From the NCBI GenBank assembly GCA_001953115.1, contig LSSL01004295.1, positions 1 through 25,910 of the forward strand: a stretch of DNA of 25,910 bases, given 5' to 3'. The notes beneath the pieces are model-generated. The model saw only the letters and a list, made by a program, of their open reading frames with translations. It did not search any database and had not been told where the DNA came from. The stretch is from Smittium mucronatum (Eukaryota > Kickxellomycota > Harpellomycetes > Harpellales > Legeriomycetaceae). Of the stretch, positions 1-10,371 are shown one piece after another; the stretch's first letter is position 1; each line of letters opens with the position of its first letter. The position numbers and the translations under genes were made by a program.

Positions 1-264
1 AAAAGACCATTATCCTAACTACAATAAGCTCCACTGCCGGACTACCGGCTGCGTACCTACGGGAAAAGGGTTCAATCTACCAACCGAAAGACTCTCCCCT
101 GGCATTGCTTCAAGTAGGCTGGATGACTGAGGTTACGTGCAGTCATGAATTAAGCTCTTTGTCAATGAACAACAGTTCATTGAATCTACTGAGCTCCTAG
201 TCAGAGTCTACTTCTAACAGGATTAATAAAATTAGGCTCCTACCCAAACGTGGGTTTGATAGAC
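1..264. other. G+C-normal outer flank of the left end repeat, truncated by window edge
   Basis: This stretch has a balanced base composition, unlike the A+T-rich DNA that starts at 585, and it runs without a break into the left arm of the inverted end repeat. The matching sequence at the other end would lie beyond base 25910, so it is probably part of the same repeat. A frame on the + strand is open from base 2 to the TGA at 125-127 (41 sense codons) and enters from outside the window. On the minus strand several short frames are interrupted by stops. I recognise no protein family in any of them, so I do not call a gene. It may be the body of a dispersed transposon whose end is the repeated part. 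Confidence 0.5.
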
Positions 265-413
265 ATGGCTCTCCTACAAATAGCTGTTAGACGCTGAGGT
301 CCGTCTGACTGTCGAACGCTGGACTTGTGCACTAGACTATGTCTCAGCTGTGCTAAACGATCGGTTCCTCCTGTTTCAAGATGGTCCTCTTCTGGAATCG
401 CTGTCCTCCGAAT

Positions 414-499
414 CGCTGTGCGCTATCTCCACTACTCCCAACCAAGAATAGTGCAACGCTGTGCGCTGTCTCCACTAATCCCAACCAAGAATAGTACAA
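414..499 (+). repeat. 43-bp tandem duplication inside left arm
   Basis: Two adjacent 43-bp units, 414-456 and 457-499, both start with CGCTGTGCGCT and carry the shared core CCAACCAAGAATAGT. A third partial start (CGCTGA) follows at 500. The right arm has a single unit, so either this arm gained one or the other lost one. This accounts for the length difference between the arms. Confidence 0.9.
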
Positions 500-519
500 C
501 GCTGACTGAAATTTTAGTC

Positions 520-543
520 TAGTGTACTTCGAAAAGTACACTA
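520..543 (+). other. Perfect 10-bp hairpin in left arm
   Basis: TAGTGTACTT (520-529) and AAGTACACTA (534-543) are exact reverse complements around a CGAA loop. The counterpart at 25674-25697 has a TTCG loop and a single C/A mismatch, so the palindrome is almost fully conserved between copies. It may be a protein-binding or processing site of the repeat; the function is unknown. Confidence 0.8.
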
Positions 544-548
544 TTAAG

Positions 549-584
549 CCCCTAAACCACGGCAAGGTATTTCACTCTTAGGGG
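549..584 (+). other. Stem-loop at the inner boundary of left arm
   Basis: CCCCTAA (549-555) pairs with TTAGGGG (578-584) across a 22-base loop, and the second half ends exactly where similarity to the right arm stops. The right arm keeps the same pair at 25633-25639 and 25662-25668. A conserved inverted heptamer on the boundary suggests that it defines a true element end. Confidence 0.65.
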
Positions 585-1965
585 ACTTTGAATTTAGATT
601 AATTCTGAAAAAAAAATTACAAAATATTATATGGAGCAGGATTAATACAAATTATTTTGAATTCGGAACTTTTATGGGAAAGAAATCTCAATCAAGTCAA
701 ATCAGGCGCTTAGAATTAATTTAAGATCTACAATTGTGATTTTTTCCCTTGACTTTAGTAGAAAATAGAGAAAAACTTCTTATATAAAGGTAAAATAAAC
801 CTAAGTTTTTTTTATTTCAATGAATAATTTTCCATATTTTGAGAAGCTTAGAATACTTTTATAGGGGTAGAATTTAAGAAATATTTGCAATAAATGAATC
901 TGGATGCGGATCTACTGCGTCTTAAAAAGTCGAAATGGAAGGTATTTTTGAATTATGAAAATAGCAGTAGAAATATTCCTTAATCTAGTTTAATCCAGGA
1001 ATGAAAAAATATAATGTAGTACCATTTATTTATTTTTAGAAGAAATATGATGAAAATTTCGCTGCTATCGCAATATAGGGCTAGATAATTTATGACTTTG
1101 GGACTGTGCTACTTCTCCTATTCTTCAATGTAGCCAAAATTTTCATCATTTTTCTTTTATACCCAAAAGAATTATAATTTTTATATTCAGTTATCTTAAT
1201 AATTAATTTAGCTAGATTTTTTTAAAAATTTTATAATTACAAAATGATCTATTTTCGGAGAAATTAAAAATGTTTTAGAGGCATTTATTATGCTCAAAAT
1301 AAAAATTGAATGTTATACGTATATTCCGAGTTTTAACACAGAATTTTTAAAAATAAAATAATTTATTTTTATTTTACACGGTTAGGTTTGGACTGAAGAG
1401 CTGAATAGTAAAAAATTTAAATGCCTAAATTATAGTTTAATTAATAAAAATTATTTCCAGAAAATTTCACACAAACATTTATAAGAATTTGGCTACCTTT
1501 TTAATTGTTAAAAAAACTTGATTTTTTTAGAATGGTAAGCATATTATGTTTAAAAATAAAAAAAAATCGAAAAATAAATAAGTTAGAACCGATGAAATGC
1601 TATTTTTAAAATTTTTGGTATATTTAAGGAAAAACTTATTATCTATAATTCTAATATATGAAATTATTTATAAAATTATTTTTTAAAAAATAATGGATTT
1701 ACACTCAAGCAGTTTTTTTGTGGACGACTTTTTTAAATTTGACATTTAAGTTTGATTTTAGAATTTTTTCAGTTTTCAGTTTGTATTTCCATAAATTATT
1801 ATCATTATTTTCAGGGGTTTAATTTTTTATTTTCAGAGTTAAAAGATATCAGTTTGCAGATTTAAATTTTGAAGATTGGGGCTCTAAATTCTGCAGTTTG
1901 GGGGTAGTGTCTTAACAAGTAACTTAAGATAACCTTCTCAAAAAGTCACCCTATTTTTCGTGGGA

Positions 1966-1975
1966 GGGGGGGGGG
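1966..1975 (+). repeat. G10 homopolymer
   Basis: A run of ten G follows TGGGA, making a nearly uninterrupted 14-base G tract flanked by long T runs. Such a tract is unexpected in DNA this poor in G+C. It is probably a slippage-expanded mononucleotide repeat, and its exact length may be a sequencing artefact. Confidence 0.8.
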
Positions 1976-4900
1976 ATTTTTTTTAAAATGCAATTTTCCT
2001 ATTTAGTATAAAATTAATTGCTATTAATGTGATCAATTAACTTGGATATCGTTTTCTGAAGTATTTTTCGAGTTATTCAAGCTCAAAGATATATTATTAT
2101 TCATTTGTTATTAAAGATTGAAATATATTTGTGCTATTGGATATATAAAACAAAATAATATTGATTTCTAATGGACAATAAAAGTTATAGAAATAATAAA
2201 TTTTTCTAACCGGGAATTTTTATTTACTGACTAAAATTTATTCTCGAAAAAAATTTCCAATTATTTATCCTTTTAATTCGGTATATAATACCTCAAGGAA
2301 AAAAGACCCCATGCCTATTAGAATCTGAAATATCTATATGCAATTCTAGAAATCGAGAAAATTTATTTTTTGGGGTTGAATACATTCCATTAAAAAATTC
2401 TCAGTCATTTGAAAAAAAATTTCATTTTCAAATAGATGCGCTTTATTCTATAACTTCATAATATTTCAATTTCTTAAAATGTGTATCAATATATTGCAGT
2501 GTTATTTATGGAATAAAATCACTTACCAATAAATAAAATTGACTTTGGGGTTCTTAAACGAGATGGCTTTTTATTAATTTTATTCTCAAAAATAAAATTA
2601 CAGAAATTTTAATCTTATAGAAAAAATAAAAATTAATATTAGAGAAATTGTCGTAATGTAGTATTATTAATGATGCTGCTCATTATTAAAAAATTTTTTG
2701 TCCAGTTTTTTCGATAAAACTCAAGGAAAAAGATTTTTTTTTACCTATTTGTGAATAAAATTCATATTAATCTATCACTTTATTATAATTTAATAAAGAT
2801 GTTTTATTTTTATTGGTTGATGGATATAAATTATAACCCCATTATAATTTTTAAATCGTAAAAATTATTTTTTTACCTTAATTAGTTCTAAATAACTCTT
2901 TTAAATCTTAATGAAAAGTTTCATTTCGAAATGGAAAAGGATTTTTCAAAATATGTAATGTTTTTCTCATAATTTTTTTTTCTTTTTCCCTCGAATGATC
3001 TATAATATCTAACAATAAGTGCTTAAACGGGGTATTGTGTTAAATTCCGGAATCTTCCCCTTGTGAAAAACATTGGATACAATTGAATTTAATCTTTAAT
3101 TAACAAATAATATATAAGTAGTAGAAATTCTTTTTAATAACAGAAGCCTATCCATTAAAATTAATCGCTTTCTTAATATGAAAAAAATTTGCTGATAAGG
3201 AATAAAGCTATTGAAAAATAAAAATATTAATTCGATAACAAAGCTCCTTATTTATTAAATTTATTAAAATTGTTTGGGCTACTATTTTTATTCGCTTTTA
3301 TTATTTTGGTCCTGTTATAAATTGCTATTAACATGTTATTCGAACTAAAAAAATGTTGATACTATAAAAATTTTCAAATATTCCAATCTAATAGTTTTAT
3401 TGTGTTTTAACAACGGGGGATGATTTTTAAACGTAACTCAAGATTATCAAATAAAATACAAATTTGAAACATTAATTTTATCAAATTAAATAAGTTGTAA
3501 ATTATAAATAGAAAATATCTGCTTTCTAGAAGTTTCTCCCATAAAAAACTTTCAGTTACACCAAATTTTAATAGATTTATTAATAAATAAATTGAATATT
3601 TTCCCAATAGACATTATAAGTTTTTTATTAATTAATGGGAGGTTCTATTAACCAATTCAAGCACATTTTTTAAAAAAGTGTAAATATTAAGAAATTGATA
3701 ATGCATTTATATAATTATAATCAGCTTTATTTGAAGATTAAATTTCATTTCTATAAAGGATATATATTTATTAATCAAATAAGATATTATAAAGTAGGGC
3801 TTTTTATTTTTTATAAATTTTTTTTTAACGAATAACACATTGGTAAAAAAAAAACTAGGGATTAGCAATTTGACCCTTTGATTTTTTTAATTTTCTGGTC
3901 AAAAATTTATTAATTCTTTATTAAGATAATTTCCCTATAATTATTTGATGACTATTTATACTTAAGGGGCTGATTATATTGTTTTAATAGTTTAATAATA
4001 ATTAATTTATCTTTGCAATATCATTTTTAGCATGTCTTTATATTTATTTAAATGTAAAATAGAACGAGAATTTAAATAAGAAAACATTTATTGGGATTAT
4101 AAACTTATTTAAACATCGAATAAAAAAACTTGGATTTGCATGCATGTTTTAATAATGGTGACCTGGATATTAAAAATATTTTAAAATAATATTTTGGGGA
4201 TTATTTCACTCTTAGAACAATATATACCAAGCATTCATATACCCAAGGATTAATTGATAAGAAAGAAAATGGGAAGTGATTTTAATATTTAACCCATATT
4301 TGTGTGATTCTATTTAAAAGTAGACACTTTATTACTAAAATTTTATCACTTCCTTATTTTGGAAAACTAGACTGTTTTATGGTTAAAATTATTTGGTAGT
4401 TTAAAGTTGGAGTTTTAAAAAGAAACCCGCTATTTTAAAATTATTGAAATTTTATTAGGGATATTTTTTTCAATTTAAATTAAATTGGAAGTGATTAAAT
4501 TTTGCTTTAGCCAATTTTTTATAAAGTAAAAAAAATCCGTTCTGTAAAAGAGTCTCCCATTTGGTACCTTTGTGAAATTATAAATAAATGCGCAATTCAT
4601 TGTTAGTGAATTTTTCTCCAACAAAAATTGAGGGAGAATTTGATGCGAAGCTTTGATTTAATTTAACTAATAAAATCTTCCCAAAAATACAGTTACCAGA
4701 AATGAGGATCGTAAAACAATAATAATAAATGTTTAAAATAATTTTTATAATATAAGATTAATTTTTTGAATCTAATCATACTATAAAACGATATCAAAAT
4801 AATAATCACTCGAGACTGATTTTTAATTAAAATCATCAGATAACAAAAACGTGTCACTTTTATAATTATTGGAACCAATTATCAGTGAAAAAAATTCCAA

Positions 4901-7900
4901 ATTTTTTTTTTAAGCTTTAAAGCAAATTTTGGTTATAAATTTACGATATATTAATAAATTATTTAATAAATTCTCTTTTTTTTATAAATTTGGTATTAAA
5001 AATCCTTTTAGTTAAAGATTTAAACAGAAATAAGGTACATAAAAATAAACAATCAAATCTCATCAATATTTTTAAGGTCTTATTTATTTAGTATGGGTGA
5101 TATAGTCAATATTCTGAATATCATAAATTATGTCTCATATTTTTATTTTTATTTATTTCTTCCTTTTTTTTTATATTGAAAATTCAAAAAATTTTAAATG
5201 GTAGAAATAGATTTTAAACATTATTTCTTTTGACCCCTGAAAAAGTTTCATTGAATATGTTAATTTTAAAATGCTTAAACTGAACTTTAATATGAAAATT
5301 TTGTATGAGTTCGGAACAAAATTTGAATATCGATATAAAGTTATTATATGGATACAAATTTTGGGAAATCCAGTTATTATGCCCAACTAAAATAAAAAGA
5401 ATTAAATTGAAAAATTTGCATTTATGTGAAAATAACTGAATTTTTTTATTAAACAAATTTAACCCAAAAAAAAATATTTTATCGATATCAAAATTGCATA
5501 TAGATAATCAAACTGTTATACCACCTTTTGAAACGGTTTAAAAACACTATTTTATTATATTTAGTTTGAATAATAGCCAAATAAAATTCTTAATTTCATT
5601 AAAAGGCCTAAATTGCGTTGATGGCTTATTGAAAAGCGGTTGAAAATTTATAGTTAAATTGATAGTTTGAAATAATAAAATCGCAAAATGTGATATTAAA
5701 TAGCTGTTCCATTTTTTAATTTACATCGTTACAAATAAATAAAATTTATCGATGGGTAAATGTTATTTCAACCACTTTTTCATCTCAAGTAGTTTATTGA
5801 GTCAATGAAAAGTGCGAATTGCATCTAGTGTAGTTTTTTATATGGCAAGACTTTATTTTACTTTAATCTGATATGAATTTTCAGAGGAAATAAATTCGTT
5901 AATCTAATTAGGAATTTTCCAAATATTTAGTAATTTTTTTACCATTACTCAATCTATTTCCTAGATAATAAATCTGGAAGATGGCTGAATTTATTGAAAA
6001 ATAGACAAAAAATATTTGATTTTTAAAAAAGCCCTATTTCCTATTTTTTCCTTTGAGTCTTGAGTAAAATCATTTGATTCCCGTCCCGTGTTAGTTTACT
6101 GAAAAAATATGCATTAATTTTTAATTAATTTATTGATTGGAGAAATTATCACTATAAGGTATAAATAGTGAGCTAATTGTTCGAAATATGTAGCTTTTTT
6201 GAGTCACATCGAAATAATTTGGGTATCGAATCTTATTATTTATTTATTTTTCTTAGCGCTGAATTTACTTTTGAAATCCGTATTATTGATAAATTGGAAA
6301 TTATTTTCAAGGCTAGCATTTTTTATTGTTAATTAAACCATTTTTTAGGATCTATAGAATTATACCCGACCCAATAAAAAAAATAAATATAATAGGATTA
6401 TTAAATTTATAACATTTTTCAAATACGTGGTTTTTTTAATAATTTTTATGCTCCATATAAACCAATAGTTTCTTAAATAAAGTTTGCCCATTCTTTCAAA
6501 ATTGGGAAAGTATCCGTTCTCAAAGAAAATATTAAATTAAGCAGAATTGCGCGGTTTAATAAAAAAAATTCCCTATAAAATCAAATGATTGCATTTATAT
6601 TAAACTTAGGGTTTAAAATTTTCGCACATGGTTATCACTATGGCTCGGGATTTTTATCGATTAATCGATTAATATTTTTAATAGCTCTTCCAATTTTATG
6701 CCATTTAAATCTACAAATAATATTATTTTCGTGTTTTTTTCATATTAATACTACTTCAAAGAATAAATTAGCGCATAAAATTCATGAAACTTTTTTTATA
6801 TAAAAATAATAAGGTTTAAAGAGAAAAATCTATTGTGAATATTTTTGTTCTATCATCTTTTAATTTTTTTAAATTTATTTTCAAAATTTTAGGACTAAAA
6901 TCCAATCTTTTTAAATTAATTTTCAATGAAATTAAATTATAACTTTCAATATATATAAAATGTTCTTTAACTTCCTATCTACGAGAATTTTCAATATTAT
7001 AAAAAATTTACCTTTAAATTTTTAAATCTTTTTTATGCTTTTAAAATGGTTTAAAAAAACATTATTTTTCTAAATAAAATTTTCAGTATGATTTTTCAAT
7101 AAACATATTTAAATAATCTGGAACAAAAAAATCTGCAAAAATAAAAAAATCATAAAATTTCACACATGAAGAATTTTATTTTAAGAAATTGTATAATTCA
7201 TAAAAAATATTACGAGTTATGATTCCTCTTAATAAACACTTATTATATTTAAATAATTCAATCAAAAGAAATAATAATATCAATAATTGAAGAGATAGAA
7301 TTTTTTATATCAAAATATAAGAAATATGTAGCTTGGGGGCATATTTTTATTAGCATGTGGATAAAGGTAGATATAAATTCGAAGAATTACACAAAAAATA
7401 TACAGTAGAGCAATATCCCTAAAAAAAAACATTTCATTTAAAAAAAATTACCGGATATTATCTTTAGGGAAAAAATTAGTTGTAAGAATAGTAATATTTG
7501 TAATAATAATAATATCATGACACATAAAAAACTATATAAAAATTACCCATTTCAATCAAAACCTTCAATTAAACTAGTTTTATCTAGATTTTTTTTTAGA
7601 CTAAATCAAAAATAATTGAAATACGAAATTGGTAAAAAGCTCTGATAATATAAATAAAATCCTCGTATAAGTCTTTAAAGGATATTAATCTTTTACTTAA
7701 TAGAAATTGGAGTCCAATTGTAAAGTGAAATTAAAATGGAATTTTTTCTATAGAAATGGGTGAATTGACTTTTTAAAAAAAAAAATATATATATTTGAAT
7801 TAATATTTACACATAAAAAATAATTAATATATTTTTTGGAGCTTATAAGACTGTGAAATTGGTTTAAAATCAGTATACTATCAAAATAAATTGAAAATGA

Positions 7901-8190
7901 GTTTAATTTATTTTATACAGATCAAAAAACCCACAAATCTTCACTGATAATTGATAAATCATCATTTATGGAGCTTACTAGAAAAAATTTATAGGTAAAG
8001 AGCCAGATTTTTCACGGTCATAATACAAATTTGGCTGTTTGTGACGTAGTATACAAAAAAAAAAGGCTTTATTGGATAAAAATAACTCCAATAAATATTT
8101 ACAAGTTGATAGAATTTTTAAAAAAAGGCGTGGTGGGAGTTTTATTGCTTTTAAGCCAAATTTAGAATGGAACTTTGAAAGCTCTGATGC

Positions 8191-8206
8191 ATATGTATAT
8201 ACATAT
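8191..8206. repeat. Perfect AT/GT palindrome
   Basis: ATATGTATATACATAT is a perfect 16-base palindrome followed by further TA repeats. In this base composition it is most simply a variant dinucleotide repeat rather than a binding site. Confidence 0.5.
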
Positions 8207-9909
8207 ATATACTCTTCGAGATCAGGATTCTATTATTATTCTTATAACTTTTATGACACAAATATATTCAAACATAGCCTATGGGTAAAATAAAAAATTG
8301 AGATATTTTTAAATTTGTACCGGAGATCTAAATCAAGAAAAATAAAATCTTTGTTTTTTTTTAAAAAAAATCTATAGCAAAAAATAATATTATAAGAAAG
8401 TAATGATAAAAAAAGTGAAAAAAGAAAAATTATTGGGAATTGAGCCAATATTCTATGGCTCTCAATGCTTCAAATTCTAAAAATGAGCTTTTTAATCAAA
8501 ATTTTTACAAAATATGATTTTTATGAACTATGTTCATCTCGGAAATTCTTTAATACAAACGAAATATCCTAATTAAAAATTATTATGATCACACGAAATA
8601 ATCAAAATATTTTCTGTTATCCTCGGAATAAGATATTGTGTTTTTTCGAAATCAGCAAATTTTTTCATATAATTAGAGAAAAGACTAAATATACAGGTTA
8701 GTCCAATTTTAAAAATTGCATTTTATTATGTACTTTCCGTTTGAAATAAGAAAGGAAAATTAATCCTCAGAGTATTAATCATTTATTTGGTGGATTAAGA
8801 GAATTATAATGTCTAGATACTCAGATATACTCTTGAAATTATCTTCCAAAAAAAGCTTATGCTCAATTAATCGGATTTTAGACATAAAATAAACAAAAAT
8901 AAGCAGTAATTCAAAATTTTCCGTGGAGTGGGCTCAAATAGTACTTTTGATGAAATTGAGGAAGTAAAAAGATTACAAATCAAAAAATTTTAAACATTAA
9001 AAAAATTTATTTCAGAAAAATACAAGATTCGGATCATGATAAATGAAGAAAAAAATAAGCCATTTAACTAATTTATTAAAGAAATGGATGTTTTTTAATT
9101 GAATAAAAAAGGGGAAACATATCTTGAAGACATATATAGAGCTTTATTTATAATAACTCTAAAATAGCTTGATTTATAAGAACTTTTTAGTGCATCTAGA
9201 TTATTTTTAACGTATTTTAGGTCAAAATAGAGCATAGATATTGTATATAAGCTTTATATTTCAAGGTCAAATTTTTTATATAACTAAATTTTTTTAAATT
9301 AATCAATATTTAGATAGTTTTATTGAATTATATAAACGGTTTTTATATCTAAAAAATCATTTAAAACCTTATTTTAATAAATTATAATTAAATAGTCATG
9401 TGAGTAAATCAAATTTATTTATAAGAGAATTAATAAACTATTACCTCAGAAATAATAAAAATCGATTAGATTATATTGATATATTATTCAAATAAGCATC
9501 GAAATATTTAAGATTTATTTTAAGAAAAAGATAAAAATAAAATGCACATATTGTAATATTTATAAATAATATTTAGATCCCGCGTGTAATTTTTTCATTT
9601 GAAATATTTTTTAGGTTGAGACGGCGGGTCTGCATGATAAATTATATTATTATGAGCCATTTAAAAAAATTAGAATAGTGAATGAAAATTTTTATATATA
9701 ATATATATGGACTTATGAGATAGTACAAGACTTAATTATAATTCAAATTTTCGTGTCAAAAAAAAGAATTTATGGTAAATTATATAAATCATAAATAAAT
9801 TTAAATATTATTAAACTCAGAGATGGAATGGATATTTTGAGATTATGCTAAAGCTTATTAATAGCATAAAAGGAAGGCATCTTGTTGTAAAGAGATGTAT
9901 ATACTCTCA

Positions 9910-10371
9910 TAATTTTTTTTTTTGAAATATTTAGAGGTTAAAGATTGGTATAGTGATGTTATATAAAGAAAATATTTTTAAGAAGGGGTGTTGGAATGTT
10001 GATATTAAGAAAATGGGGATGCTGGAAAAGATGAGATTAGGTAATTATGATATTAATAATTTGAGTATTAGTAAAAAATAAAGTGATGGAATTAGGATGA
10101 TAATGGAAATAGATAATAGGAACTGTGAGATAAGTTAAAGTGAGAGGTGGTTGTAGAATAGAGAGAAAGTAAAATTTGGAGATAGAAAAGTTGGGATAGG
10201 GAAGGAGCGAAAATGGAAAAAATGTGATGGTTGAAAGAATATACTAGGAATTTGAGGATAAGTAAAAGGGGAAATATTAGAAAAAGAGGTTTATTATAAA
10301 AGTGGGAAGAGAGGTGGGGGAAATAATAAAAATTAATATTATAATAAGAGAGGGATTGTGAAAAATTAAAA
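9910..10371 (+). other. C-depleted, purine-rich strand-asymmetric tract
   Basis: Over these 462 bases I count only 4 C (10022, 10123, 10208, 10243) against about 124 G on the + strand. Both flanks return to similar G and C counts: C reappears at or before 9908 and from 10372. A outnumbers T, so the tract is purine-rich (roughly 65-70%) rather than simply C-to-T converted. G clusters such as AGAAGGGG, ATGGGGA and GAGGTGGGGG recur. No long open frame is present on either strand and I recognise no protein. It may be a simple-sequence-derived purine tract, an RNA relic, or a region prone to R-loops or triplex. The feature is certain as a composition anomaly and unknown in function. Confidence 0.85.

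Larger units (their letters stand above)
265..584 (+). repeat. Left arm of large inverted end repeat
   Basis: Read as its reverse complement, this segment matches 25633-25910 along its full length. The only length difference is one extra 43-bp unit in this arm (320 versus 278 bases). I count about 18 mismatches over the 278 aligned bases, roughly 93-94% identity, and about half are transitions. The match stops abruptly at the GGGG ending at 584, where the sequence turns A+T-rich; on the outer side it is limited only by the end of the window. It could be a terminal inverted repeat of a very large element, or two separate copies of a dispersed repeat (for example LTR-like) in opposite orientation. 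No intact reading frame is present: the frame across 353-565 (minus) begins at TTG, not ATG. Confidence 0.9.
585..9909. other. A+T-rich gene-free DNA
   Basis: I read both strands and find no supportable gene. Open frames are at most about 80 codons, often start at non-ATG codons, and consist of the Phe/Ile/Lys/Asn/Leu/Tyr mixture expected from random A+T-rich DNA. The frames at 6585-6803 (+) and 8072-8293 (+) are the least random-looking but match no family I know. Homopolymer A and T tracts are everywhere, and isolated G or C clusters occur. No tRNA-like cloverleaf, rRNA core or CRISPR pattern was seen. Confidence 0.7.

Noticed and set aside
60..100. GGTTCAATC-like string resembling a tRNA T-loop
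   Set aside because: No matching acceptor, D-arm or anticodon arm could be folded around it.
325..522. 65-codon plus-strand frame in the left arm
   Set aside because: It does not start at ATG, overlaps the repeat structure and tandem units, has no counterpart in the right arm and shows no known motif.
353..565. 70-codon minus-strand frame, and its counterpart of 82 codons at 25652-25900
   Set aside because: Both are the same frame inside the inverted end repeat. They start at TTG, not ATG, and diverge in sequence and end differently because of the 43-bp duplication.
9575..9635. Inverted GATCCCGC / GCGGGTC pair
   Set aside because: The match is short and imperfect with no further structure; it is probably chance despite the locally higher G+C.
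9910..10371. Kinetoplast-type cryptogene as explanation of the C-poor tract
   Set aside because: The G-rich, C-poor look is similar, but nothing else in the window (no maxicircle or minicircle genes, nuclear LINE relics present) supports it.
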